9,239 nt of DNA, taken from assembly GCA_017743605.1 (NCBI GenBank), contig JAGHYO010000080.1, forward strand, positions 1 through 9,239, written 5' to 3'. A program made the position numbers and the translations under genes. Under the pieces are notes generated by a model. It was not told where the DNA came from. It did no database searches and was given only the letters and a program-made list of their open reading frames with translations. This document shows positions 1 through 6,427 of this stretch, piece after piece; position 1 is the first letter of the stretch, and each line of letters opens with the position of its first letter. Source of the stretch: Thermoflexus sp. Its GTDB lineage: Bacteria > Chloroflexota > Anaerolineae > Thermoflexales > Thermoflexaceae.

Positions 1-149
1 TCTTCCATCGGACCGGGGGGCTGCACGCAGCGCCGCCCCGATGACCTTGTCCACCGCGTTGTGCCGCCCCACGTCCTCCCGCACCCAGAGCAGCTCCCCC
101 GCTGGGTCGAAGATCGCCGCTGCGTGCAGCCCCCCGGTCCGATGGAAGA
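1..149. repeat. Perfect 32-bp inverted repeat at the window edge (arms 1-32 and 118-149)
   Basis: Bases 1-32 are the exact reverse complement of bases 118-149, with an 85-base loop (33-117). The match stops at base 33 against base 117 and cannot be followed outward because the window ends. The inner arm encodes the conserved FdhD segment FHRTGGLHAA; the outer arm sits where an unrelated part of the FdhD C-terminus should be. A chance 32-base match is implausible. A fold-back artefact at a contig end is the simplest explanation; a true inverted duplication is the alternative. Confidence 0.95.
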
Positions 150-636
150 GGCGCTGGGCCTCGCGCATCCGCCGCGGCAGATCCGCAAGGAGCGGGAACG
201 GGATCACCGGCTCATCCTCCGGCAGCGAGGGATAGCCCTGAACGAACACCGCTTCGATGGCCGCTTTCCCGCACACCCCGCAGCTGCTGGTCATGTAGAA
301 GTGACGGGTCAGCCGCTGCCGGTCGATCCCCCGACCATGGGGGAAAACGACCCGGACGGTGTGGGGAGCCGGGCGCTCCGGAGACAGCGCCGCGCGGATC
401 CACTGGGGATCATCAATCAGGCCCTCTGTGTAGAGAAAGCCCAGGGCAAGGTCCTCATCCTCCCCAGGGGTCCGCATCGTGATCGCGATGGGGAGGACCT
501 CCACGCCCTCCGCGTTGGGGAAGGCGATCTGGATCTCCAGGGGCTCCTCCGCGATCACGGCGTCTTCCTGCCGCTCCCGTCGCCCCAGGCGCAGGCCAGT
601 GACCGGCCACGGCTTCCACGCCCCATCCCGATCCAC
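1..636 (-). CDS. fdhD: Formate dehydrogenase accessory sulfurtransferase FdhD (3' end cut by window edge)
   Basis: FdhD carries sulfur from a cysteine desulfurase to the molybdenum cofactor of formate dehydrogenase, making the sulfido ligand needed for activity; it is cytoplasmic. Seen here: 212 codons without a stop, starting at GTG 636 with GGAGGAGAGG just upstream and 23 bases after the fdhF stop. In order: EEPLEI near residue 50; MRTPGEDEDLALGFLYTEGL; the redox/transfer loop SSCGVCGK with Cys119 and Cys122, the CxxC pair that is essential in the family; RTGGLHAAAIFD; and REDVGRHNAVDKVIGAAL. FdhD proteins usually have about 255-280 residues, so some 45-65 C-terminal residues are missing. 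After GAAL the reading (RAAPRSDGR) is encoded by an inverted copy of an upstream part of the gene, so the last ten residues or so are probably not genuine. The fdhF neighbour fits the role exactly. Confidence 0.95.
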   Translation of the reverse strand, partial: MDRDGAWKPWPVTGLRLGRRERQEDAVIAEEPLEIQIAFPNAEGVEVLPIAITMRTPGEDEDLALGFLYTEGLIDDPQWIRAALSPERPAPHTVRVVFPHGRGIDRQRLTRHFYMTSSCGVCGKAAIEAVFVQGYPSLPEDEPVIPFPLLADLPRRMREAQRLFHRTGGLHAAAIFDPAGELLWVREDVGRHNAVDKVIGAALRAAPRSDGR

Positions 637-659
637 AGGCCTCTCCTCCCACGCTGCGC

Positions 660-2924
660 TCAGGGAGCCGTATCCTTGTTCACGCTCCCCACAAAGGCGA
701 AGATCCCTTTGTAAGCGGGGATCCTGGCCAGAGGCGAGCAGGCCTCCGGGGCAGCCAGGGCATTCCCCTCGGGCCAGTGCACCTGGAGGGTGCCCGGCTT
801 CACATCGGCCAGGAAGACCCGGCCCCGCAGCTCCCCGTAGGAGTTCCAGAGCCGGACGGGATCTCCGGGCCGCAGCCCTAGCCGGGCGGCGTCGCGCGGG
901 TGCATCAACACCGCATCCCGCGGGAGGCCGTTGATGGGGTCGACGTCTTCGTGGACCATGCTGTTGAACTGCTTCCCGCGCCGGGTGGCCACCCGGAACG
1001 CCCCCTCCGGGATAGGGGGCCGCGGCAACGGTACGGCCTTGAAATGGGCCTTCCCATCCGGGGTGGGGAACTGCCAGCCGGCGCAAAGCAGCGGGCCGCC
1101 ATACTGGAACTGATCCCCTTTCTTGCGCAGGTGCTGGATCCCGTCGTACATCGGGATCACCCGAGCGATCTCCTCCCGAATGGCCTGGGTGTCCGGGAAG
1201 CGAACTCGGTCGGCGAGATCCGGCCGGACCCGGGCGGCCAGCTCCCCGAAGACCCACCATTCGGGGCGGGCCTCGCCGATCCGCGGCCCCGGGATCTCGG
1301 GACTGAAGATTACTCGGCGTTCGGTGGTGGTCTCCGTCACCCCGCCCGGGCCTTCGTAGCGGGTGGCCGCCGGCAGAAGGATCACCGTCTCGCCGGGCTC
1401 GAAGAACATCGGAGGCGAGAGCACGATGTCCATGTGCACCCGTAGAGGGATCCGCTCCAGGGCCTCGCGGACGGAATCCGGATCCGGCAGCACCTCATGG
1501 AAGTTGCCGCCCACGCTGAAGAGGAGGTCCAGCTCCCCGCGATGGGCCGCCTCGATCATCTCCGGGGCGGTGAGGCCGCGCTTGGAGGGGATCTCGAAGC
1601 CGTAAAGCGCGGAGAGGCGGCGGGCGTTCTCCTCGTTGATCGCGAGGCCGCCCGGGAGGGCGGTGGCATAAGCGCCCATCTCCGCCCCGCCCTGGACGCC
1701 CGAGTGGCCCCGGATGGGCATCAGGCCGCAGCCCTCCCGGCCGACAAAGCCCTTCATGAGGGCCAGGTTGATGATGGCATGGACGTTGTCCTCGCCGTGG
1801 GTGTGCTGGGTGATCCCCATGCTCCAGATGAAAACCGCGCGGTCCGCCTCCGCGACCATGTGGGCGAACTCCTTCATCTCCTCCCGGGAGAGCCCCGCCT
1901 CCTCCTCCAGTTCCTCCCAGGAGAGGCCCTCCACCGTGGCCCGCAGCGCCTCAAAGCCCGTCGTGCGGTTGCGGATGAACCCCTCATCCATCCACCCCTG
2001 CGAGATCATATGCTTGATCGCCCCGTGGATGAAGGCGATATCGCCCCCCACCCGGACCTGGAAGAAGCGATCGGTGATGCGGGTGCCGAAGAGGGCGCTC
2101 TCCACGTCCGAGGGGACCCAGTAGCGCTCCATGGCAGGCTCGCGGTAGGGGTTGACCAGGACCACGCGGGTCCCCGCCTTGCGGGCGTAGTAGAGGTATT
2201 TCATCATCACCGGCTGGTTGTTGGCCACGTTCGAGCCGAAGAAGACGATGAGGTCGGTCCCGATCAGGTCGGTGTAAGAGCAGGTGGTGGCGGCCACGCC
2301 CAGGGCGGCCTTGAGGGCGAGGGTGCTTGGGGCGTGGCAGACCCGGGCGGCGTTGTCGATGGAGTTGGTCCCCATGGCCCGCACTGCCTTCTGGGCCACG
2401 TAGTAGGACTCGTTGGGGAGACCCCGGCTGGTGAGGTAGAAGCCCAGGCGCTCTGGTGAGGTGGTGCGGATGAAGCCTGCGATGAAGTCCAGGGCCTCCT
2501 CCCAAGAGATCCGGCGGAAGCCCGGCTCGCCCCGGCGCCGGATCAGCGGATAGGGCAGACGGCCCAGCGCCCGCAACGCCCGCGCCGATTGGGACCGCAG
2601 GGCCTCCACATCTGCAAGCTGCCGGATGTCCAGCGGGGGCATGGTGTTGAGGCGGAGCAGGCGGAGACGGATGTTGCAGAGGTGGATCCCGGTGATGGTC
2701 CAGTCGCGCATCCCAGTGGTGCCAAGGGCGCAGCCGTCACAGACCCCATCGTTCAGAATGCGCCAGGCGTAGCCCAGCCGGTCCCGGTTCTCCCAGATGG
2801 CCCGCAAGATCTCCAAATAGTTGTTCGGGCGCTGCTCTCCGATCCCCAGCGGCTTCCAGCTGGCCCAGAGGGATGGCATCGGCCGCCAGGATGGCAGCCG
2901 CACCGCTTTCCTCACCGCTCCCAT
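660..2924 (-). CDS. fdhF: FdhF/YdeP-family molybdopterin oxidoreductase (formate dehydrogenase-like, cysteine form), 754 aa
   Basis: Large catalytic subunit binding a bis-MGD molybdenum cofactor and probably an Fe-S cluster; cytoplasmic (no signal peptide or Tat motif). ATG 2924 is preceded by CGGAGGGA. Cys62, Cys65 and Cys83 (DGVCDGCALG, GIHLCNIR) form the presumed cluster site. The active-site loop ARVCHAPS (residues 193-200) places Cys196 where E. coli FdhH has Sec140 and His197 where it has His141; MPIRGHSGVQGGAEMG places Arg405 at FdhH Arg333. ETTTERRVIF (531-540) and the C-terminal domain (about 640-750, with AVLMHPRDAARLGLRPGD) are typical of MGD binding. Length fits the YdeP-type subfamily (about 760 aa) rather than FdhH (715 aa). 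FdhD directly downstream supports formate dehydrogenase activity, but proven substrates in the YdeP-type branch are few, so formate is inferred. The long ORFs on the opposite strand here are coding shadows. Confidence 0.9.
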   Translation of the reverse strand: MGAVRKAVRLPSWRPMPSLWASWKPLGIGEQRPNNYLEILRAIWENRDRLGYAWRILNDGVCDGCALGTTGMRDWTITGIHLCNIRLRLLRLNTMPPLDIRQLADVEALRSQSARALRALGRLPYPLIRRRGEPGFRRISWEEALDFIAGFIRTTSPERLGFYLTSRGLPNESYYVAQKAVRAMGTNSIDNAARVCHAPSTLALKAALGVAATTCSYTDLIGTDLIVFFGSNVANNQPVMMKYLYYARKAGTRVVLVNPYREPAMERYWVPSDVESALFGTRITDRFFQVRVGGDIAFIHGAIKHMISQGWMDEGFIRNRTTGFEALRATVEGLSWEELEEEAGLSREEMKEFAHMVAEADRAVFIWSMGITQHTHGEDNVHAIINLALMKGFVGREGCGLMPIRGHSGVQGGAEMGAYATALPGGLAINEENARRLSALYGFEIPSKRGLTAPEMIEAAHRGELDLLFSVGGNFHEVLPDPDSVREALERIPLRVHMDIVLSPPMFFEPGETVILLPAATRYEGPGGVTETTTERRVIFSPEIPGPRIGEARPEWWVFGELAARVRPDLADRVRFPDTQAIREEIARVIPMYDGIQHLRKKGDQFQYGGPLLCAGWQFPTPDGKAHFKAVPLPRPPIPEGAFRVATRRGKQFNSMVHEDVDPINGLPRDAVLMHPRDAARLGLRPGDPVRLWNSYGELRGRVFLADVKPGTLQVHWPEGNALAAPEACSPLARIPAYKGIFAFVGSVNKDTAP

Positions 2925-3001
2925 CGCTCGTCCCTCCGGAAGTGAGCTCAGAAAACCGGGGTAGAGTAGGGGGAACGCGAGAAGGCCCGGCCCTGCATTT
3001 C

Positions 3002-3007
3002 ATTATA
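3002..3007 (-). promoter_or_regulatory. Probable -10 box for fdhF-fdhD
   Basis: The minus strand reads a perfect TATAAT here, in the 121-base gap between the antiporter-like gene and fdhF, an AT-rich spot in an otherwise GC-rich region. Transcription from it would give a leader of about 70 bases before ATG 2924. The hexamer about 17 bases upstream (CATCTG) is a poor -35, so the promoter is weak, activator-dependent or uses another sigma factor. It suggests fdhF-fdhD can be expressed apart from the membrane genes. Confidence 0.5.
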
Positions 3008-3045
3008 CATTGATGGATCGCATCCAGATGAGGGGGCGCGCCCGG

Positions 3046-4422
3046 CTATGGCGTCTGGATCCACGCGCGGGTGAGGGACTCCAGCGGGGCGCCCAGCCAG
3101 GGGGCCGCCAGGAGCAGGAGCAGCTCGCTGATCCACCAGGCGATCCCGAACCCGATGGCGGCGCGTGGCATAGGGCGCAGAGGGCGGTCCAAAGGCTCCC
3201 AGGCCAGCAGATTGCGCAGCAGCGCCCATCCCAGCAGCCCGGGCAGGATGATCAACCCCAAGGCCAGGAGGGGATGGGCCGGTAGCAGCAGCCGGGTCAT
3301 CGCCCATCGCGCCGCAAACCCCGGGAACGGCGGTGCGTCGAGCATAGCCAGGCCGCTCCCCAGCAACAGCCCGATCACCCACAGCCCCTGGTCCATCGGC
3401 ACCCGGCCGGGCTCTGTGGTGCCGGCCATGCGCCGATAAGCGGCCAGGGCGAAGGCCATGCCCAGCAGGGGCACCACTCGCACCCAAAGCGCCCATGCAC
3501 TGAGATAGACCCCCGGTTCCGTCCCCAGGCTGAGGGCCAGCCAGACGAGCCCGCTGGACGCCAGCCAGATATAGCCCCCGGTGGTCCCCCAGCCCCGCTC
3601 CGCCAGGGCCAGGAGGGCGCTGCTTCCCATCATCAGCATCCCGATGGCCTGCAGGCCGATCCCCCACCCCGGGAGGCGGGAGAGCCAGGGGAACTCCTGG
3701 GCCCACGCCGACAGCCAGAACCAGGTCCCGTAGTGGACCATGAGGACGGTGAAGGCCGCGCCGATAGGGGCGCCCTCCGCGAACAGCATCAGCACCCAGC
3801 GATGCGCCGGCCATACCCCCAGCCAGAGGACCAGGGCGATCGCGATCAGCGTGAAGGCCAGGGTGGTCCAGAGGGGCTGACCGGGGTTGAGGGCGGCTTG
3901 CTCCGCCGCCCAGGCCGCGGTGGTCCAGTTGAGGAAACCCAGGCTGGCCGCGATGAGATATTGGGCGGCCCCCTCCATGCCGTGTCCTTCCCCCAGGAGC
4001 GTAATCGTCAGCAAGAGGGCAGCGGTGCCGATGAAGAAGGCCCCCACGCTGATCGGGCGGGTGAGCAGCCCCAAGGCCCACAGCCCCCCGGCGGCCAGGC
4101 CGATGGGATACAGGCGGCGCTCGAACCGGAAGGGCCAGGCGCTCAGGAACAGCAATGCAGCGCTTCCCCACAGCGTGCTCAGGGCCCAGCGATCCGTCTC
4201 CGTCAAGCGCAGGGACCGCCCCAGGAGGACCACTGGGGGACCCAGGGTGCTCGAATCCGCTGAAAGGGCCGCCGGGGGCCATGGGAGCGCCCAGAGAAGC
4301 GCCACAATGCCCAGGGCTGCGGCTGCCGCGATCGGGGCGGCCAAGGGCGTCCGCCGAAGCGGATACACCAGCGGGGCGGCCAGGAAAGGGATCGCCAGCA
4401 CGAGGAGCAGCGGAACGTTCAT
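3046..4422 (-). CDS. Lysine-free NuoM/NuoN/HyfB-like antiporter-type membrane protein, 458 aa
   Basis: Polytopic inner-membrane protein of the proton-conducting transporter superfamily (complex I NuoL/M/N, Hyf, Mrp). The start is ATG 4422, preceded by AGGAGGT at six bases and overlapping the upstream stop as ATGA; an open frame continues upstream to 5037, but that part reads the small subunit gene out of frame. Many hydrophobic helices follow. WPAHRWVLMLFAEGAPIGAA (204-223) matches the family's P-x-H-x-W...A-P signature, and LDAPPFPGFAARW (361-373) matches the PPLPGF-x-K-W segment with Arg372 in place of the usual Lys. I find no Lys in all 458 residues, while Arg is common. The family depends on buried Lys/Glu for proton movement, so pumping is doubtful; a structural or quinone-facing anchor for the dehydrogenase is an alternative. 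At 458 aa it is slightly shorter than NuoN/NuoM. Confidence 0.8.
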   Translation of the reverse strand: MNVPLLLVLAIPFLAAPLVYPLRRTPLAAPIAAAAALGIVALLWALPWPPAALSADSSTLGPPVVLLGRSLRLTETDRWALSTLWGSAALLFLSAWPFRFERRLYPIGLAAGGLWALGLLTRPISVGAFFIGTAALLLTITLLGEGHGMEGAAQYLIAASLGFLNWTTAAWAAEQAALNPGQPLWTTLAFTLIAIALVLWLGVWPAHRWVLMLFAEGAPIGAAFTVLMVHYGTWFWLSAWAQEFPWLSRLPGWGIGLQAIGMLMMGSSALLALAERGWGTTGGYIWLASSGLVWLALSLGTEPGVYLSAWALWVRVVPLLGMAFALAAYRRMAGTTEPGRVPMDQGLWVIGLLLGSGLAMLDAPPFPGFAARWAMTRLLLPAHPLLALGLIILPGLLGWALLRNLLAWEPLDRPLRPMPRAAIGFGIAWWISELLLLLAAPWLGAPLESLTRAWIQTP

Positions 4423-5018
4423 GCAGAGACCTCCTGGCGCGCCAAGGTGAGGGCAGCAGTGAGGAAGGCGATCACCAGGTTCATCCCCGCCATCAGCCCG
4501 ATGGCCAGCAGGCTGTCCTGAACGGAGAAATAGAAGAGCCCGTAGCCGCTGAACATCGTGAGGATCCCCAGGCCGACCTGCAGCGGGGAGCGGCCCAGCG
4601 TGGCGATCAGCAACCCGATCCCAATGAGGGTGTATGTGGTGATCAGGGTCGGGGCAGGCACGATCGGGATCGGGAAGCGAGCGGCCAGGATCCGGGCCAG
4701 GTAATGAAAGAAGAGCGCCGCCAGGGCCCGAAAGCGCCAATGGACCGACGGGCGGGAGGTCAGGGTTTTCGGAGCCGCCTTCCGGGCCTGCCAGCCGGTC
4801 AAATAGAGCAGCAAGGCCAGCAGGGCGCTGGTGAGGACCTGGATGCTCGCCAGCTCGCTGGGCACTCCGGGGGTCTGCTGCAGCAGCCAGCCGCCCGCCG
4901 TGCCCATCAACGCCCAGGCCAGAAGCCAGCCCCGCCAGTCCTCCAGCGTCAGCACGAGGGCAGCCAGCCCCGCAATGAGCAGGATCGTGAGCTCGGGAAG
5001 GATCTCCGCGCCGATCAC
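4419..5018 (-). CDS. HyfE/NuoK-like small membrane subunit, 199 aa
   Basis: Integral membrane protein with about six hydrophobic segments (near residues 8-26, 29-47, 55-76, 124-142, 145-164 and 168-192). Length and layout resemble hydrogenase-4 subunit HyfE (about 216 aa), whose C-terminal half is related to NuoK; the last three helices here (TYTLIGIGLLIATLG onward) fit that pattern. The start is GTG 5018 with GGGGAGAGG about six bases upstream; the ATG at 5023 opens only a two-codon frame. Its TGA overlaps the next ATG (ATGA), so the two membrane genes are translationally coupled and probably form one complex. The buried glutamates that NuoK uses in its second and third helices are absent (LGILTMF and GLMAGMNLVIAF instead). 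Identification rests on architecture and context, not on a diagnostic motif. Confidence 0.6.
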   Translation of the reverse strand: MIGAEILPELTILLIAGLAALVLTLEDWRGWLLAWALMGTAGGWLLQQTPGVPSELASIQVLTSALLALLLYLTGWQARKAAPKTLTSRPSVHWRFRALAALFFHYLARILAARFPIPIVPAPTLITTYTLIGIGLLIATLGRSPLQVGLGILTMFSGYGLFYFSVQDSLLAIGLMAGMNLVIAFLTAALTLARQEVSA

Positions 5019-5063
5019 GCCATCCTCTCCCCGCCAAGATGTGAGAGGAGCGCCAGCCCCTCC

Positions 5064-5096
5064 GGTCCTCCCAAGTCCCGTTGCTCGGGAGGGACC
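5064..5096 (-). repeat. Imperfect hairpin between TnpB relic and membrane operon
   Basis: On the minus strand GGTCCCTCCC pairs with GGGAGGACC (one bulged C), enclosing a smaller CCCG/CGGG hairpin. It lies just past the 3' end of the TnpB relic and about 45 bases before GTG 5018. The place fits a transposon right end or omega-RNA remnant, or a leader structure of the membrane operon; no U-tract follows, so a classic terminator is unlikely. Confidence 0.45.
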
Positions 5097-5320
5097 AAAC
5101 GCCTATCCTCAGGGCTTACGCTGTTTCTTGTGCATTCTGATTGTGGCCCCAGGTTGTTCGCCCAAGGCCAGAGGACCAGCTACCAGGATCGCCCACCGAC
5201 CCTTACCTCGAAGTCCCAATCCCCAAAGGAATTCCGCCCCTCTGCAGGTGATGTTCACCGCTGCTGCATGGCGGTTCATCCTCAGTCCGTAGGAGCACGC
5301 CAGAACGTGTCCCCTTCGTG

Positions 5321-5342
5321 GGGGCGACCGGCCGGTCGCCCC
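5321..5342. repeat. Perfect 22-bp palindrome inserted in the TnpB relic
   Basis: The 22 bases read the same on both strands (half-site GGGGCGACCGG). They lie between the two zinc-ribbon halves of the TnpB relic (Cys codons 5363-5365 and 5295-5297), and a stop TAG at 5344-5342 ends the upstream frame there. A second small hairpin (CCCC-TTCGT-GGGG, 5311-5323) abuts it, and imperfect inverted 12-mers (5301-5312 and 5372-5383, 10 of 12 matching) bracket the unit. It resembles dispersed REP/MITE-like palindromes of GC-rich genomes. Confidence 0.75.
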
Positions 5343-5848
5343 TACCTCCTGCCGCGTACCGGACATGCCCAGGACGTGTTCTGCGGATCCACAAAGACCG
5401 AGGGAACTCTGTAAAACCTCACCTTCTGAACCCGTATCGGGTGGAAGGTCACAATGCTCCACGCGTTCATCAGACGCGTTCGGAGCAGACAGGACTTCCC
5501 CTTTCTGATCCGCTCCTCCATCCTCCCGAGATCTTCCAACACCAGAGCCACCTTCACCCCAGGTGCCCAGGCAATCAAGGCCAGGGGGAGACGATGCTGG
5601 GAGTTCTCCGCCTTCTGCGGGCGGATCCTCCGGTGCTCGGAGAGAACCTTCCTTTAAGCCTTCGGGTTGTGGATCTCTCTTGTTCTTTCGATCTCGCACC
5701 GCAGATGGCCCCGGTGGACCTTCCCCGCATACCCTGTGTCGATCTCCCAGATCTCGCCAGTGGAGGTCGCAAGGGCTGTGAGATTCCCCACATTGCTGTC
5801 GATCCCGATCACCCCCTTGGGCTCATAGAAGATGAGATCGAGGAACTT

Positions 5849-5868
5849 GAGGGGGATGGAGGGGGATA
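5849..5868. repeat. Two tandem copies of a 10-bp unit in the TnpB relic
   Basis: GAGGGGGATG is followed directly by GAGGGGGATA. It lies close to one of the frame changes in the TnpB relic. A 10-base duplication shifts the frame, but removing it alone does not rejoin the flanking frames, so at least one more indel is needed. Confidence 0.5.
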
Positions 5869-6365
5869 GGTAGGGGCGCAGCGGCGCTGCATCCCTAACC
5901 CATCCTCTGGATTGTGAGGGGAGACCGGAAGGACCATGGTCAGGATCTCGCCATCCCATTCGATCTTCGGCGTCTGCCGGACCCGATAGACCGATGCCTG
6001 CCGGATCTCTGGCCAGTCGGCATCTGTCTTTCCCATCTGCTGCTGGTTCCGCAAGACATGGACGACCCGGGCTCTGCATTGGATCGCCCCGCAGATGAGG
6101 CCGGAGTGGAGGTCCGGATGCTGCGCAGGCAGGGAGGGATAGAGGGCCTGGATAAGGGTAAAGGGTCAAAGTAGCCGTCTCGCCGTTTTCCAGGGCATCG
6201 TCGACGGTCTGCCGCTGGATGTCAGCGCGGGCCTCCATCCAGGCGCAGATCCTGGGATGCTCCTCGAATCGGAATCGCGGGCAGACCCTCGGCATTTCTC
6301 TGCCTCCACCGCCATGATAACCCGTCTGCCACTTGAGGAGAAGAGTGCATCCACCGCAAAACCCC

Positions 6366-6376
6366 TATACTATAAC
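6366..6376 (+). promoter_or_regulatory. Possible -10 region for the M16 gene
   Basis: TATACT overlaps TATAAC here, about 52-57 bases before ATG 6428, in the short AT-richer gap between the TnpB relic and the peptidase gene. I see no good -35 at 16-18 bases, so this is a tentative promoter. Confidence 0.3.
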
Positions 6377-6427
6377 TCAGGTTGGCCGTCGCATGCCGGC
6401 GGGCCTATTCCATCTCAGGAGCTGCGC

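Larger units (their letters stand above)
5109..6295 (-). pseudogene. tnpB: Decayed TnpB (IS200/IS605/IS607-type RNA-guided nuclease) with several frameshifts
   Basis: No single frame is intact, but pieces in order along the minus strand rebuild a TnpB of roughly 350-400 aa. From ATG 6295: MPRVCPRFRFEEHPRICAW to about 6165; then, in another frame, ALYPSLPAQHPDLHSG to KIEWDGEILTMVLPVSPHN (about 6150-5900); then IPLKFLDL and GVIGIDSNVGNLTALATSTG, holding RuvC-I (Asp codon 5798-5800); then GGSARRRRRTPSIVS (about 5620-5575); then VALVLEDLGRMEERIRKG with RuvC-II (Glu codon 5534-5536) and VFVDPQNTSWACPVRG (first zinc half); then CSYGLRMNRHAAAVNI (second zinc half and RuvC-III). The usual CPxC is CPVR, RuvC-III Asp appears as His (codon 5268-5270), and a palindrome splits the zinc ribbon. 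No TnpA is present. The element is dead. The long plus-strand ORFs here are spurious. Confidence 0.8.

Noticed and set aside
1497..2459. Plus-strand open frame of 320 codons inside fdhF
   Set aside because: Antisense to a well-supported gene; low-complexity His/Ala/Gly/Val-rich shadow.
3034..3043. GGGCGCGCCC palindrome just after the antiporter-like gene
   Set aside because: Only ten bases, no loop or T-tract; expected often in such GC-rich DNA.
2948..4282. Minus-strand open frame of 444 codons
   Set aside because: Pro/Gly/Arg-rich reading with no domain, overlapping the antiporter-like gene in another frame; a GC-rich shadow.
4423..5037. N-terminal 205-codon extension of the antiporter-like gene
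   Set aside because: It is the small membrane subunit gene read out of frame; composition changes sharply at MNVPLLLV, where a strong Shine-Dalgarno and ATGA overlap mark the start.
4155..5414. Plus-strand open frame of 419 codons
   Set aside because: Runs antisense to the two membrane genes and into the TnpB relic; Gln/Gly/Arg-rich with no recognisable motif and no ribosome binding site.
6257..6427. 57-codon upstream extension of the M16 protein
   Set aside because: Crosses a likely promoter and the start of the TnpB relic; ATG 6428 has AGGAG and begins the conserved part.
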